A stretch of DNA of 64,000 nt from Eleusine coracana subsp. coracana (taxonomy: Eukaryota > Streptophyta > Magnoliopsida > Poales > Poaceae). The notes below the pieces were generated by a model that saw only the letters and a list, made by a program, of their open reading frames with translations, made no database searches and was not told where the DNA came from. Each line of letters begins with the position of its first letter. Positions within the stretch are counted from its first letter, which is position 1. A program made the position numbers and the translations under genes. Shown in pieces: positions 34,609 to 45,557 of this stretch. The DNA is taken from NCBI GenBank assembly GCA_032690845.1, contig CM064428.1, positions 22,108,001-22,172,000 of the forward strand, given 5' to 3'.

Positions 34609-34942
34609 CTACGAATCATGAGAGATAAAAAACTAACATTCTTGCTTCTACATCAACAAACAAACATTGTAACACCATGAAAATAGAAAACAAATTATCT
34701 GCTTAGAGACTTGCCCCCTTGGCGGCGTAGCTTATCCTCGTCCTCTCCCGTTCTGATAGTAGCGGTTCTTACTACGAATCATGAGAGATACTATTTTCAA
34801 AAAACTAACATTCTTGCCTCTACGTCAAAAAACAAACATTGTAACACCATGAAAATAGAAAACAAATTATCTGCTTAGAGACTTGTCCCTTGGCCGCGTA
34901 GCTTATCCTCATCCTCTCCCGTTCTGATAGTAGCGGTTCTTA
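34609..34942. repeat. 163/171-bp tandem duplication
   Basis: 34609-34771 and 34772-34942 are head-to-tail copies beginning 'ctacgaatcatgagagata' and ending 'gtagcggttctta'. They differ by a few substitutions and about 9 extra bases (ctattttca) in the second. It lies 140 bp left of the gypsy insertion. Confidence 0.85.
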
Positions 34943-35088
34943 TGACTGGCTACGGTTTGAAACTGATTCTAATATCAGGATAGAATATCATAATCCAATC
35001 GTAGTCAGAGCCGATTCTAACAGGGTGTCCTAAAATCAATTCAGAACGATAACTGGTCTGTCTAACTCTAACCTATTCCCTAGCAGTA

Positions 35089-35441
35089 TGTTGTGGACGC
35101 GTTTGTAGGACGCCAGTACGTGCGCCGTCGCGGTCCACAACAGAATCGTGGCTGAGTCGGTTTGTTAACAGATATTAAGGAAGATTTGTGTAGCTCTTTG
35201 TTAGGAAAGTTTAGCAATTGTACCGGCACCTGGACTATAAAGGTTAGCCGAGGTAGTTTGATTAGGTCATTGAGGAATAAAGCAATCTTCCCGTGGGTGG
35301 ATTGTACCTCGGTCGTCGTGGCTTTCTTGGCCACCGGCGACGAGAACAACCCACCGCGTTATACTCTCCGATCCAATCGCCAATCGCAGCTACTACTCGT
35401 CTCGCCTCTACGATCTCCTACTCGCCCACCACGCCGTAACA
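35089..35441 (+). repeat. 5' LTR of the chromovirus
   Basis: 353 bp, TG...CA ends. An ATG-like frame inside it opens into gag but is not the likely gag start. Confidence 0.9.
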
Positions 35442-35479
35442 CTTTGGTATCAGGGACCAGCAACGACGCATCGACCACA

Positions 35480-38400
35480 ATGCCCGGCGTCGAAGGTACT
35501 CCTAAGGACAACACGGTTCCCGACATGCTCAACCGCATCCTGGCGCAGTTGACAACGATAAACAAGCGGCTCGACTCCCACGATGTGCGCATTGCTCGTC
35601 AGGAGAAGGCCCCGGACGATGATTTCGAGGTTCCCCCGAAAACCACCTTTGTTGGGGACACTAGCTTTAATGATGGCAGGGACGGCGGCGGAGGCGGCGG
35701 CTTTCGTCGTGGCCCTCCCGAAGATCATCGGCCCGTCATCCACAAGCCCAAGCTCAATTTTCCACACTACGATGGCCTTTCTGACCCGCTTCCGTGGTTA
35801 AACAAGTGTGAGTCCTATTTTAGGGGCACACGGACCATGGCGGCGGAGCAAGTTTGGCTCGCTTCCCTCCATCTCGATGGCATCGCAGCAGAGTGGTACT
35901 ACGGCCTGGAGCGAGAGTTCGGTCTCCTTCCGTGGCCTCGTTTTGCAGAGTACATCAACCTATGGTGCGGGCCGCCGATCCGTACCAACTCCCTTGGCGA
36001 ACTCAAAGAGCTGCATCGGACCGGCACGGTGGAAGAGTATCAGCGTCAGTACTTGGCTCTGCTATGCCGTTGTGACGACCTCTCCCCCCAGCATCAGATC
36101 GACTTGTTCACGGCGGGTTTGGGACAACCGCTGGCGTCCGATGTGGAGCTACAGAAGCCGGCAGATCTTCAGACAGCCATGGGCCTTGTTCGCGCCCACG
36201 AACGTGCTCGCGAGGCGGCGCTCGGGGCCATGCAGGCGGTGGGTCGTGTGAAGGGCCGCGTCATTCTAGCGGGATCCTTCACACCGGCATCAGCAACTAC
36301 AACTACGGCAGCAACGCTGGCCACGACGCCAGCGGCCACACCACGCCACCGCTTCAAGCGCCTTTCCCCGGAAGAGATGGCAGAGAAACGTCTTCGGCAA
36401 GAGTGTTACTTCTGCCCTGAAAAGTACACGGCTGATCATAAGTGTTCCGCCAAAGGGGTGTTCCTGCTGGAGGTTGACGATGACACTGACCCGGTGGCCC
36501 TTGAGGACGAACTGGGCATCTCTTTGCATGCTCTCACTGGGATTACGGCAGCTAAGACTATGAGGTTGAAAGTCATAATAGGTGGGGTGGAATTGGTGGC
36601 GCTTGTTGACTCTGGATCCACGCACACCTTCATCAATGACACAGTGTCGCTCCGCCTAGGCCTCAACATCAAACAACGGCCTGGGCTGACGGTGAAAGTG
36701 GCCAATGGCGAGCGCGTGGCATGTCCAGGCGTATGTGTCGCTACAGCTGTTGCCATCCACGGCGAGTCGTTCACTATGGACTGCTATGCCCTGCCCATTG
36801 CCGGGTTTGATCTTGTCCTCGGTGTGCAGTGGTTGCAAACACTGGGGCCCATTGTGTGGGATTTCGCCAAGCTTCTCATGACCATCTATCGCGCTGGACG
36901 ATCCATTACATGGCTCGGTGTCGGCGGGGAGGACATGGCCCTCCGCAGCATATCTGCAGATTGTGATGTCTTGACGGCGCTGCTGGAACAATACCAGGAC
37001 CTCTTCACCGAACCAACAGGCCTACCGCCCCCTCGGCGACAGGATCATCGGGTTCATCTTCTGCCTGGTTAAGCGCCCGTGGCGGTACGGTTGTATCGCT
37101 ATCCACAACTTCTCAAGGATGAGATTGAGCGGCAATGCGATTCGATGCTCACGCAAGGGATCATCCGGGAGTCAACATCTGCTTTTTCCTCCCCGGTGCT
37201 CCTCATGCGCAAACATGACAAAAGCTGGCGTTTCTACGTTGATTATCGGGCCCTCAACGAGGTCACGGTCAAGGATAAGTTTCCAATCCCGGTCGTGGAC
37301 GAACTTCTGGATGAACTCCGGGGCGCTTGTTTCTTCACCAAGCTGGACCTCCGCAGCGGCTACCACCAAGTTCGAATGTGCCCGGAGGACATTGGCAAGA
37401 CGGCGTTCCGAACACATCGGGGACACTTTGAGTTCCTAGTGATGCCGTTCGGCCTCACGAATGCACCTGCGGCATTTCAAGCTCTCATGAACGACATTCT
37501 AAAGTCTTTCATTTGTCGTTTTGTTCTTGTATTTTTTGATGATATTTTGATCTACAGTCAGACTTGGGCTGAGCTCTTACAGCACGTCAAGATGGTGTTT
37601 CAGGTGTTTCGTGATAATCAGTTGCACCTCAAGCGGTCAAAGTGTTCATTTGGTGCGGAACAGGTGGCCTATTTTGGACATGTGGTGTCGGCTGCCCGGG
37701 TGGCCATGGACGCTTCCAAGGTTGATGCGGTGAAGGCGTGGCCATGTCAGATGTCGGTGCGAGCACTCCGGGGGTTCTTGGGTCTGGCCGGCTACTACCG
37801 TAAGTTCATTGCAGGCTATGGCATCGTCGCGGCACCCTGACTGCTCTCCTAAAGCGTGAAGGATTTTCGTGGTCTGATAATGCGGAACGTGCATTTGATG
37901 ACCTCAAGCAGGCGCTCCCAACGGCTCCCTTGCTTCAGCTTCTGGACTTCACCAAACACTTCTTTGTCGACTGTGACGCTTCGGGCGCTAGCTTTGGCGC
38001 TGTCCTTCACCAAGGCGACGGTGCTGTGGCCTTCTTCAGCCATCCCGTCGCACCACACCATTCCAAGTTACCAGCTTATGAGCGAGAGTTGATGGGCTTG
38101 GTCAAGGCCGTCAAACATTGGAGGCCATACTTATGGGGACACGCATTTACGGTACGCACGGATCATTTCAGTTTGAAGTATATATTGGATCAACGTTTAT
38201 CAACAATCCCACAGCACACGTGGGTGTCCAAACTGTTTGGTTACGACTTGGAGGTGGAGTACAGACTGGGTCGACTTAATACGGCAGCAGATGCACTCTC
38301 TAGGCGCCACGCCGATCCTGTTGAGATGTCGGCACTGTCGGCCCCAACCTTCACTCTGTTTGAGGAGCTCCGCCAGGAATTGGTGGCTCATCTAGATGCT

Positions 38401-39805
38401 GTTGCTGTGCGTGCTGGTCTGGCTGTGGGAACGGAAGCTGCAGATTGGACAGAGGTTGATGGGTTGCTATTGTTACGTGGTCAGATCTTTGTACCAGATG
38501 ACTCCAGCCTTTGGCCACGAGTGTTGGAGGTGGCACACGGTGGTCATGAAGGTGTACAAAAGACACTCCAGAGGTTCCGGGGTTCTTTCTACAACAAGCA
38601 CAGCAATCGCCGGATTCGAGAGTTCATTAAAGGATGCTCTGTGTGTCAGCGTAATAAAACGGAGCACTTGCATCCGGCGGGGTTGTTGCAGCCATTGCCC
38701 CTGCCTTCGGAGGTTTGGACTGACATAGCTATGGATTTTGTAGAGGGATTTCCTAAGGTTGGAGGAAAATGGGTGGTGCTCACTGTGGTGGACCGATTTT
38801 CCAAATATGCTCATTTTATTTCACTTGGTCATCCTTACTCGGCAAATTCAGTGGCCCGGGCATTCTTTGACAACATTGTTAAGCTACATGAAATTCCTTG
38901 TTCTATTGTCAGTGATCGTGATACCGTCTTCACAAGTAATTTTTGGACTGACCTCTTCAAGGATGCTGGTACTCAGTTGCAACTCAGCACCGCTTTTCAT
39001 CCGCAGACCGACGGTCAGTCGGAGGCAACAAACAAGATCATTACTATGTATCTGCGTTGCTTGGCTGGTGATCGTCCGCATTCGTGGTTACAATGGTTGT
39101 CATGGGCTGAGTATTGTTACAATACATCTTACCAGTCAGCGATACGCTCTACTCCGTTCCGAGTAGTTTATGGTCGGGATCCTCCAACATTGCTGCCTTA
39201 TGAGCCAGGAGCAGCCCGAGTTGCAGCAGTGGAGCGTCAGTTAGTAGAGCATGATGAGTTTTTAGTGGAGATCAAAGACCGTTTGCATCAGGCCCAGGAC
39301 CGCATGACCGTTCAATATAATCGGCATCATCGACCTTTAGAATTTGCAATTGGAGAGTGGGTTTGGCTTCATCTCCATCATCGCACGGCCGCTGGAATCA
39401 CTAGTAGCAGTTCTCATAAGCTTGATCCGAAGTATTATGGACCATTTCAGGTGCTGGAGCGCATTGGGGAGGTGGCTTATCGTCTCCAACTAGCACCTAA
39501 AGCGCGTATCCACGATGTGTTCCATGTTTCAGTTCTTAAGCGCTTTGACGGCGATCCGCCATCATCTACGGTATCTCTGCCACCGATCGTTCACAGTCGA
39601 GTAGTGCCCACCCCAGCTCAGGTGGTGCGTGTGCGTCTCAATCGGGGAACATGAGAGTTACTCGTGCAATGGGAAGGCCGTGCTGCTGCGGATGCGACTT
39701 GGGAGAAGTTACTGGAATTCAAGGAGCGCTATCCTGATGTACAGCTTGCGGACAAGCTGTTTGTCGGGGAGGGGGGAAGTGTTGTGGACGCGTTTGTAGG
39801 ATGCT
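35480..39805 (+). pseudogene. Chromovirus gag-pol polyprotein, three disabling lesions
   Basis: Start ATG at 35480 (MPGVEGTPKD). Order: gag with a zinc knuckle CYFCPEKYTADHKC near 36400; protease DSGSTHTFI near 36610; reverse transcriptase with KLDLRSGYHQV and FFDDILIYS near 37535; RNase H with FVDCDASGASFGAVLHQ near 37965; integrase with the HHCC finger (ending CSVCQRNK) near 38640 and the catalytic triad in AMDF, SDRDTVF and GQSEATN; C-terminal chromodomain-like LVQWEG...ATWE near 39665. Lesions: TAA at 37070-37072 between protease and RT; loss of one base near 37838 between RT and RNase H; TGA at 39652-39654 before the chromodomain part. All domains are otherwise recognisable. The frame formally ends inside the 3' LTR. 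Confidence 0.88.
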
Positions 39806-40129
39806 AGTACGTGCGCCGTCGCGGTCCACAACAGAATCGTGGCTGAGTCGGTTTGTTAACAGATATTAAGGAAGATTTGCGTAGCTCTTTGTTAGGAAAG
39901 TTTAGCAATTGTACTGGCACCTGGACTATAAAGGTTAGCCGAGGTAGTTTGATTAGGTCATTGAGGAATAAAGAAATCTTCCCGTGGGTGGATTGTACCT
40001 CGGTCGTCGTGGCTTTCTTGGCCACCGGCGACGAGAACAACCCACCGCGTTATACTCTCCGATCCAATCGCCAATCGCAGCTACTAGTCTCGCCTTTACG
40101 ATCTCCTACTCGCCCACCACGCCGTAACA
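39780..40129 (+). repeat. 3' LTR of the chromovirus
   Basis: 350 bp, near-identical to 35089-35441. Lacks three bases (ctc) present in the 5' copy. Confidence 0.9.
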
Positions 40130-40521
40130 CAGTAGGAGAGGTTCTTATCTGCGTTTCTATGTCAGTCAGATACAGATTCTGGACTCTTTCTAATCACAAT
40201 TGCTCACCTGTATATGACTAGGAAGTTAAAATAGTACACCATATACAAAAATTTTGAAAATCAAAACCTAATGCAGAAAAGCAGACCAGGTAACGGGTAC
40301 AATGAATGATTTGCCCATTTCTACATGTCATTATATTTTTTATGAAAGAGACATAGTTATTAATATCTACATGCCATTATTCTTTCCCTTATGCGCGATC
40401 TCATGGCGTCAAGCGCCGTCCCCGGTTGGGAATTAGGGTCTGCGTCACTTCCTCAATAATGGTATTCCTCGGTGGCTCTTTTTTGTTTTGGGTGTGCGAT
40501 GATCGTGAGCCGATGCTGTGT
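40130..40521. other. Sequence between gypsy and copia elements
   Basis: Begins with the CAGTA target duplication. No gene. Just before 40522 it stops matching the other copia LTRs, so the 5' part of the first copia LTR is missing. Confidence 0.4.
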
Positions 40522-40992
40522 ATTCCATCCCGATCGTCGGTATGTACCGGCGAACGGGAGAACAGATCTCCGAAACCGTCGTCCTCTGCAATCTTGCACC
40601 GGGAGAGGATGAATAAGGTTTTTGGGAAGCGCTCTGCATGACTGCTCGATCGCTTCCACGTTTTCATCAAGCTCGTCACCACGGCTCGTCTTCCTCGTCG
40701 TCAAGTCGGTCTCATCCGCCGTCACTAACAACGTGACAGTGTTGCACATCGTCGTTGCCTCCTCTACCCAGTTCAGAAGGAAATGTACGTATTCTCATCT
40801 CACACCATGTCTTTCATACTAGCTTTCGTGGTCTGTTTGTCTATAATGGATGTTGCTAGTATGGTAAATACTATACTTTTGTCTGACCTAATAGACCTGT
40901 CTAGATCTTGTGTAGACTTGTCTAGTCTGTTAATCATGATTATGATTTATTTTTGGATTAATATAAAACTAAAAGTATAAATTTATCCAACA
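40522..40992 (+). repeat. Truncated copia LTR (first of three)
   Basis: Matches the last 490 or so bases of the LTRs ending at 45524 and 50986. Ends ...ttatccaaca. Confidence 0.8.
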
Positions 40993-41025
40993 ATTCAAAA
41001 ACCTTATTGTAGGCACTTTAGTTTT

Positions 41026-43993
41026 ATGACTGGATTTATCGATGCACTAAGGCCAGAGAAATTCACTGGCGTGCACTTCAAAAGATGGCAAGTGAAAGTC
41101 ACTCTATGGCTTACTGCCATGAATGTGTTCTGGGTGTCCACTGGCAAACCTAATGGCGATCTCACTACAGATCAGAAAAAGGCCTACAATAAAGCCAACA
41201 CAATATTCTTGGACGCTATTATTGGAGTTTTGGTAGATCGTCTTCAGGACGTCTACATCCATCATACAGTCACAAAGGATATGTAGGACGCTCTGATCGC
41301 TGACTATGGTGGTTCAGATGCTGGCGCTAAACTGTATGTCATTGAGCAGTACCATGATTTTAAGATGGTAGATGGCAAATCTATCATCATGTAGACTCAT
41401 GACATACAGTGCATTATGAAGGAACTCGAATTGCTTAAAATCGTCATACCTGAGAAGCTTGTGGCTGGGGGCATTATTGCCAAATTACCTCCAACTTGGA
41501 GGAATTTTGCGACTACTCTAAAACATAAGAGGACAAACATATCTGTCTTAGATTTGATCGCGTCTCTTGACGTTGAGAAGAAAGATTGTGAGAAGCATGA
41601 ACGTTCTAAAGTTAACAAAGGACATACTGTTGCCAATATGGTGCATCAACCATAACAGTCTAATGGCAGTGGTGGTAAGGGCAAGGGCAAGAACAATAAG
41701 CCTAAGCAGACCACTACCTTCAAGCAGAAGAACAAGAAGAAGGGAGCATGCTTTGTTTGTGGTTCTAATGAGCATTGGACAAAGAAGTATCCAGAATGCA
41801 AAGAAAGGAAGCCTTCGCCGCAGAAGTCTGCGAACATGGTGACCAGTGCTGGAGAAAATAGTGGGTCTGGTAATTTACCATATGTTTTTTCTATATTTCA
41901 ATCTACTTGTTGGTGGCTTGATACTGGTGCTAATGTTCATGTGTGTGCTGATGCCCCTTTGTTTACTTCTTACCAGGTCGCCCGAGATTCCTCCGTCCTA
42001 ATAGGGAATGGGTCACATGCTTCTGTTCATGGTGTTGGCACGGTCGAGCTGAAGTTCACTTCGGGAAGATTGTCCAATTGAAAAACGTACAACATGTCCC
42101 TTCTATAAAGAAGAATCTCGTTAATGGCTCCCTTTTGTGCAGGTATGGTTTTAAGGTACTGCTTGAGTCGAATAAAATTGTCGTGTCTAAGAGTGGACAA
42201 TTTATTGGTAAAGGCTATGAGTGCGGAGGCTTGTTCCGCTTTTCCTTTTCAGATTATTACAATAAATCTATGAACTATATTTGTGATGCTGTTAATGATA
42301 GTGATGCTAGTGTTTGGCATTCATGTTTATGTCATCTAAATTTTGGTTCTATGTCTCGACTTTCCAGCTTGAATTTAATTCTGAATTTTTCCATTATCAA
42401 AGGTTCTAAGTGCTCAAGTTGTGTGCAATCTAAGCAACCTCGAAAGCCTCACAAGGCTGCAGAGAGACACTTGGCACCACTAAAACTTATACATTCAGAT
42501 CTTTGTGAAATGAATGGTATAATTGACTGAGGGTGGAAAAAGATACTTCATGACTTTGATTGATGATGCGACTAGATATTTCTATGTTTATTTGTTAAAA
42601 ACAAAAGATGAGGCTCTAAACTACTTAAAAATTTATAAGGTTGAAGTTGAAACTCAATTAGAGAAAAAGATCAAAAGAATTAGGTCCGATCATGATGGCG
42701 AGTATTTCTCAAATGACCACTATTCGTGTATTACTTGCTCTGGCTGCCTCAAATGGTCTTATCATTTATCAGATGGACGTTAAGACAGCTTTCCTTAATG
42801 GAGAGTTGGATGAGGAAATCTATATGGATCATCCAGATGGATTTGTAATAAAGGGTCAAGAAGACAAGGTGTGTAAGTTGTTGAAGTATTTGTATGGTCT
42901 GAAATAAGCTCCTAAGCAGTGGCATGAGAAATTTGATTCAACACTTCTAGCAGCAGGCTTTTTAGTCAATGAGGCTGATAAATATGTGTACTACCGCCAT
43001 GGTGGGGGTCAGGGAGTTATATTGTGCTTGTATGTTGATGACATACTCATCTTTGGAACAAATCTTGACGTGATCAATAGGGTCAAGACTTTTCTATGCC
43101 AAAGCTTTGATATGAAGGATCTGGGTGAGGCTGATGTTATCTTGAACATCAAGCTAATCAAAGAAGAGAATGGGATTACTCTTACGCAATCTCATTATGT
43201 TGAGAAGCTCTTGAACCATTTTGGTTACAAGGATAGCAAGTCTTCTCCAACACCTTATGATCCCAGCTTGATTCTTCGAAAGAATAAGAGAATTGGCAGA
43301 GACCAATTAAGATATTCTCAGATAATTGGATCATTTATGTATTTAGCTAGTGCTACTAGGCCTGACATCTCGTTTGCTGTGAGTAAACTAAGCCAGTTTA
43401 CTTCTTGTCCGGGAGATGATCATTGGCGTGCGCTTGAGCGGGTAATGCACTTTTTAGTTGGTACTATGGATTATGGAATTCATTATTCTAGATATCCAGC
43501 AGTACTAGAGGGCTATAGTGATTCCAATTGGATATCTGATGCTGATGAGTTATATGCTATGAGTGGATATGCATTTAGTCTTGGTGGTGTTGCTGTTTCA
43601 TGGACATCATGCAAACAGATCATCTTAACAAGGTCTACCATGGAAGCAGAGCTTACCGCACTAGATACAGCTACAGTTGAGGCCGATTGGCTGCGTGAGC
43701 TCTTGATGGACTTGCCTATTATCGAGAAACCTATGCCGCCAATCCTCATGAATTGTGACAATCAAACTGTGATAGTCAAAGTGAACAATTCTAAGGACAA
43801 TATGAAGTCATCAAGACATATTAAGAGACGTTTGAAGTCTATCAGGAAAATAAGAAACTCCAGAGTCATATGAGTAGAATATATTTCAACTGGTGAGAAT
43901 ATGACAGATCAATTCACTAAGGGGCTGTCACGTAATGTGATAGACAGTGTATCGAAGGAGATGGGTATGAGACCCATATGTACTATTCCATAG
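41026..43993 (+). pseudogene. Copia A gag-pol (broken)
   Basis: ATG at 41026 (MTGFIDALRPEKF), 33 bases after the LTR. Gag with a zinc knuckle whose last Cys is Tyr (CFVCGSNEHWTKKY); protease WWLDTGANVHVC near 41920; integrase finger CSSCVQSKQ near 42415; integrase start (MTLIDDATRYF) near 42550, then directly RT 'MDVKTAFLNGELDEEIYMD' near 42775; RT LYVDDILIFG near 43030; RNase H to the stop at 43991-43993. Lesions shared with B: TAG at 41284-41286 in gag and a missing base near 42068 in protease. Own lesions: TAG near 41393, TAA near 41653, an inserted base near 42527, TAA at 42905, TGA near 43870, plus the deletion. Confidence 0.85.
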
Positions 43994-44534
43994 TGGTAAC
44001 CTAACCTATGTGATCGGAGATCCCGTGAAGTAGGACCTGGGAAGAACAAGATATTGGTTAGCATGAGAGTAACCTTTTTATGACCCACTCGAGAAGTGAT
44101 GCATTACTCTCGATATCTGTATGGCAAGTTGGTTGCTGCCTTAATATATTCAGTTGGCTTTAAATAGCAAAGATGTTGTCCTACAGAACATTCTTGAATG
44201 AATACACCTATATGAGCCTGATTGTTGTAAGGTCGCAATCTGTGAGATTTGGTTGATCTCTATTAAGCTCATGAAAGACCAAGGGAGTATGACACATATG
44301 CTCCATCCGCGGAGAAGCCTACTAGAGGTCTAGTATCAGTTATGACAGTAAGTGAAACTTGTTTGCACAAAACTTGCAATTCAAGGCGTAGTCCATTGTT
44401 CAAGTTGTGAATGAGTGTAGCTTATTGTTCTAGGTGGAAGTTCAACTTAACATTCTCCACTGAAAACACTGGTATATCAAACAACAGTGGGGTGAGGCAA
44501 AGTCTAGCTGGGACTTTGAGATCTGGTGGGGGAT

Positions 44535-45524
44535 TGTTGTAATTATATGGGCTTGGCCCATTAATATTCACAATAATTCCTACAAAATCTCAAAGGCTCA
44601 TTCATGAGTGGTGGGAGTGCAAAGATTTAGTCCCATATTGCTAGTGGAGGTGGAGGGAGCCCAACTTATAAGGTTGGTTGCTCTAGCATCTCTTGCAAGT
44701 GTGTGAATGGGAGGAAGGAAGAACACACGCGCGTGCTCGCTTGCCTCGCCTCGTCGGGCGGGGCGTGGGCGATGGGCGCGGCCGCGCATCACCTGCGTGA
44801 ATGGTCCGCCGAAATTCGGTCCCTTGCCTTGCGGGGGCGCGGCTTCCTTTTGCACTTTCTTTTTGCTGCATATTCCATATATTTAATTATGGAAACCGAC
44901 GTATTAATATGGTAACCGACTCGGTTGCGGGACGCCCAACCCTAGCGGTTCCTCCCTATAAATACGTATAAGTACCGCTGCAAATCATATCACGCAATCG
45001 TCTAGGGTTTTACCTCTCGCTACTGTTGCGCCTTCAAGACTTCTCCATCTCGATCGTTGGCGTGCACCGACAAACGGGAGAGCAGGTCTCCAGAACCGTC
45101 GTCCTCTGCGATCTTGCACCGGGAGAGGACGAATAAGGTTTTTGGGAAGCGCTCTACATGACTGCTCGATCGCTTCCTCGTCTTCGTCAAGATCATTGCC
45201 ACGGCTCGTCTTCCTCATCGTCAAGTCGGTCTCACCCGCCATCACCAACAACGTGACGGTGCTGCACGTCTTCGCTGCCTCCTCTACCCAGTCTAGAAGG
45301 AAATATACGTACTCTCATCTCACACCATGTCTTCCATACTATCTTTTATGGTCTGTTTGTCTATGATGGATGTTGCTAGTATGGTAGATGTTATGCTTTT
45401 GTCTGGCCTAATAGACCTGTCTAGATCTTGCGTAGACTTGTCTAGTGCATTATGTAATATGTTAATCGTGCTTATGATTTATTTCTGGATTAATATAAAA
45501 CTAAAAATGCTAATTTATCCAACA
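44535..45524 (+). repeat. Central copia LTR shared by elements A and B
   Basis: 990 bp, TGTTGTAATTATATGGG ... CCAACA. Preceded by a purine tract (gatctggtggggga). A TATA-like 'cctataaatacg' lies near 44957-44967. The only LTR between two internal regions. Confidence 0.85.
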
Positions 45525-45557
45525 ATCCAAAAACCTTATTGTAGGCACTTTAGTTTT

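Larger units (their letters stand above)
35089..40129 (+). mobile_element. Ty3/gypsy retrotransposon, chromovirus (Reina-like), full length
   Basis: Two LTRs (353 and 350 bp) start TGTTGTGGACGCG and end CCGTAACA. The target duplication CAGTA is perfect (35084-35088 and 40130-40134). Primer-binding site 'ttggtatcaggga' follows the 5' LTR (35443-35456), and the polypurine tract 'ggggaggggggaag' precedes the 3' LTR (39766-39779). Total 5041 bp. The LTRs differ, by eye, at six substitutions (five transitions) and one 3-bp indel, so this is a fairly recent insertion and the best preserved element in the window. The small size, short LTRs and C-terminal chromodomain-like sequence suggest the Reina clade. 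Confidence 0.9.
40522..45524 (+). mobile_element. Ty1/copia element A of a tandem array (5' truncated, internal deletion)
   Basis: Truncated 5' LTR (40522-40992), internal region of 3542 bp, and a 3' LTR (44535-45524) that also serves as 5' LTR of element B. About 916 bp from integrase core to early RT are missing relative to B. Gag, protease, integrase N-terminus, the RT palm part and RNase H remain. Confidence 0.85.
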
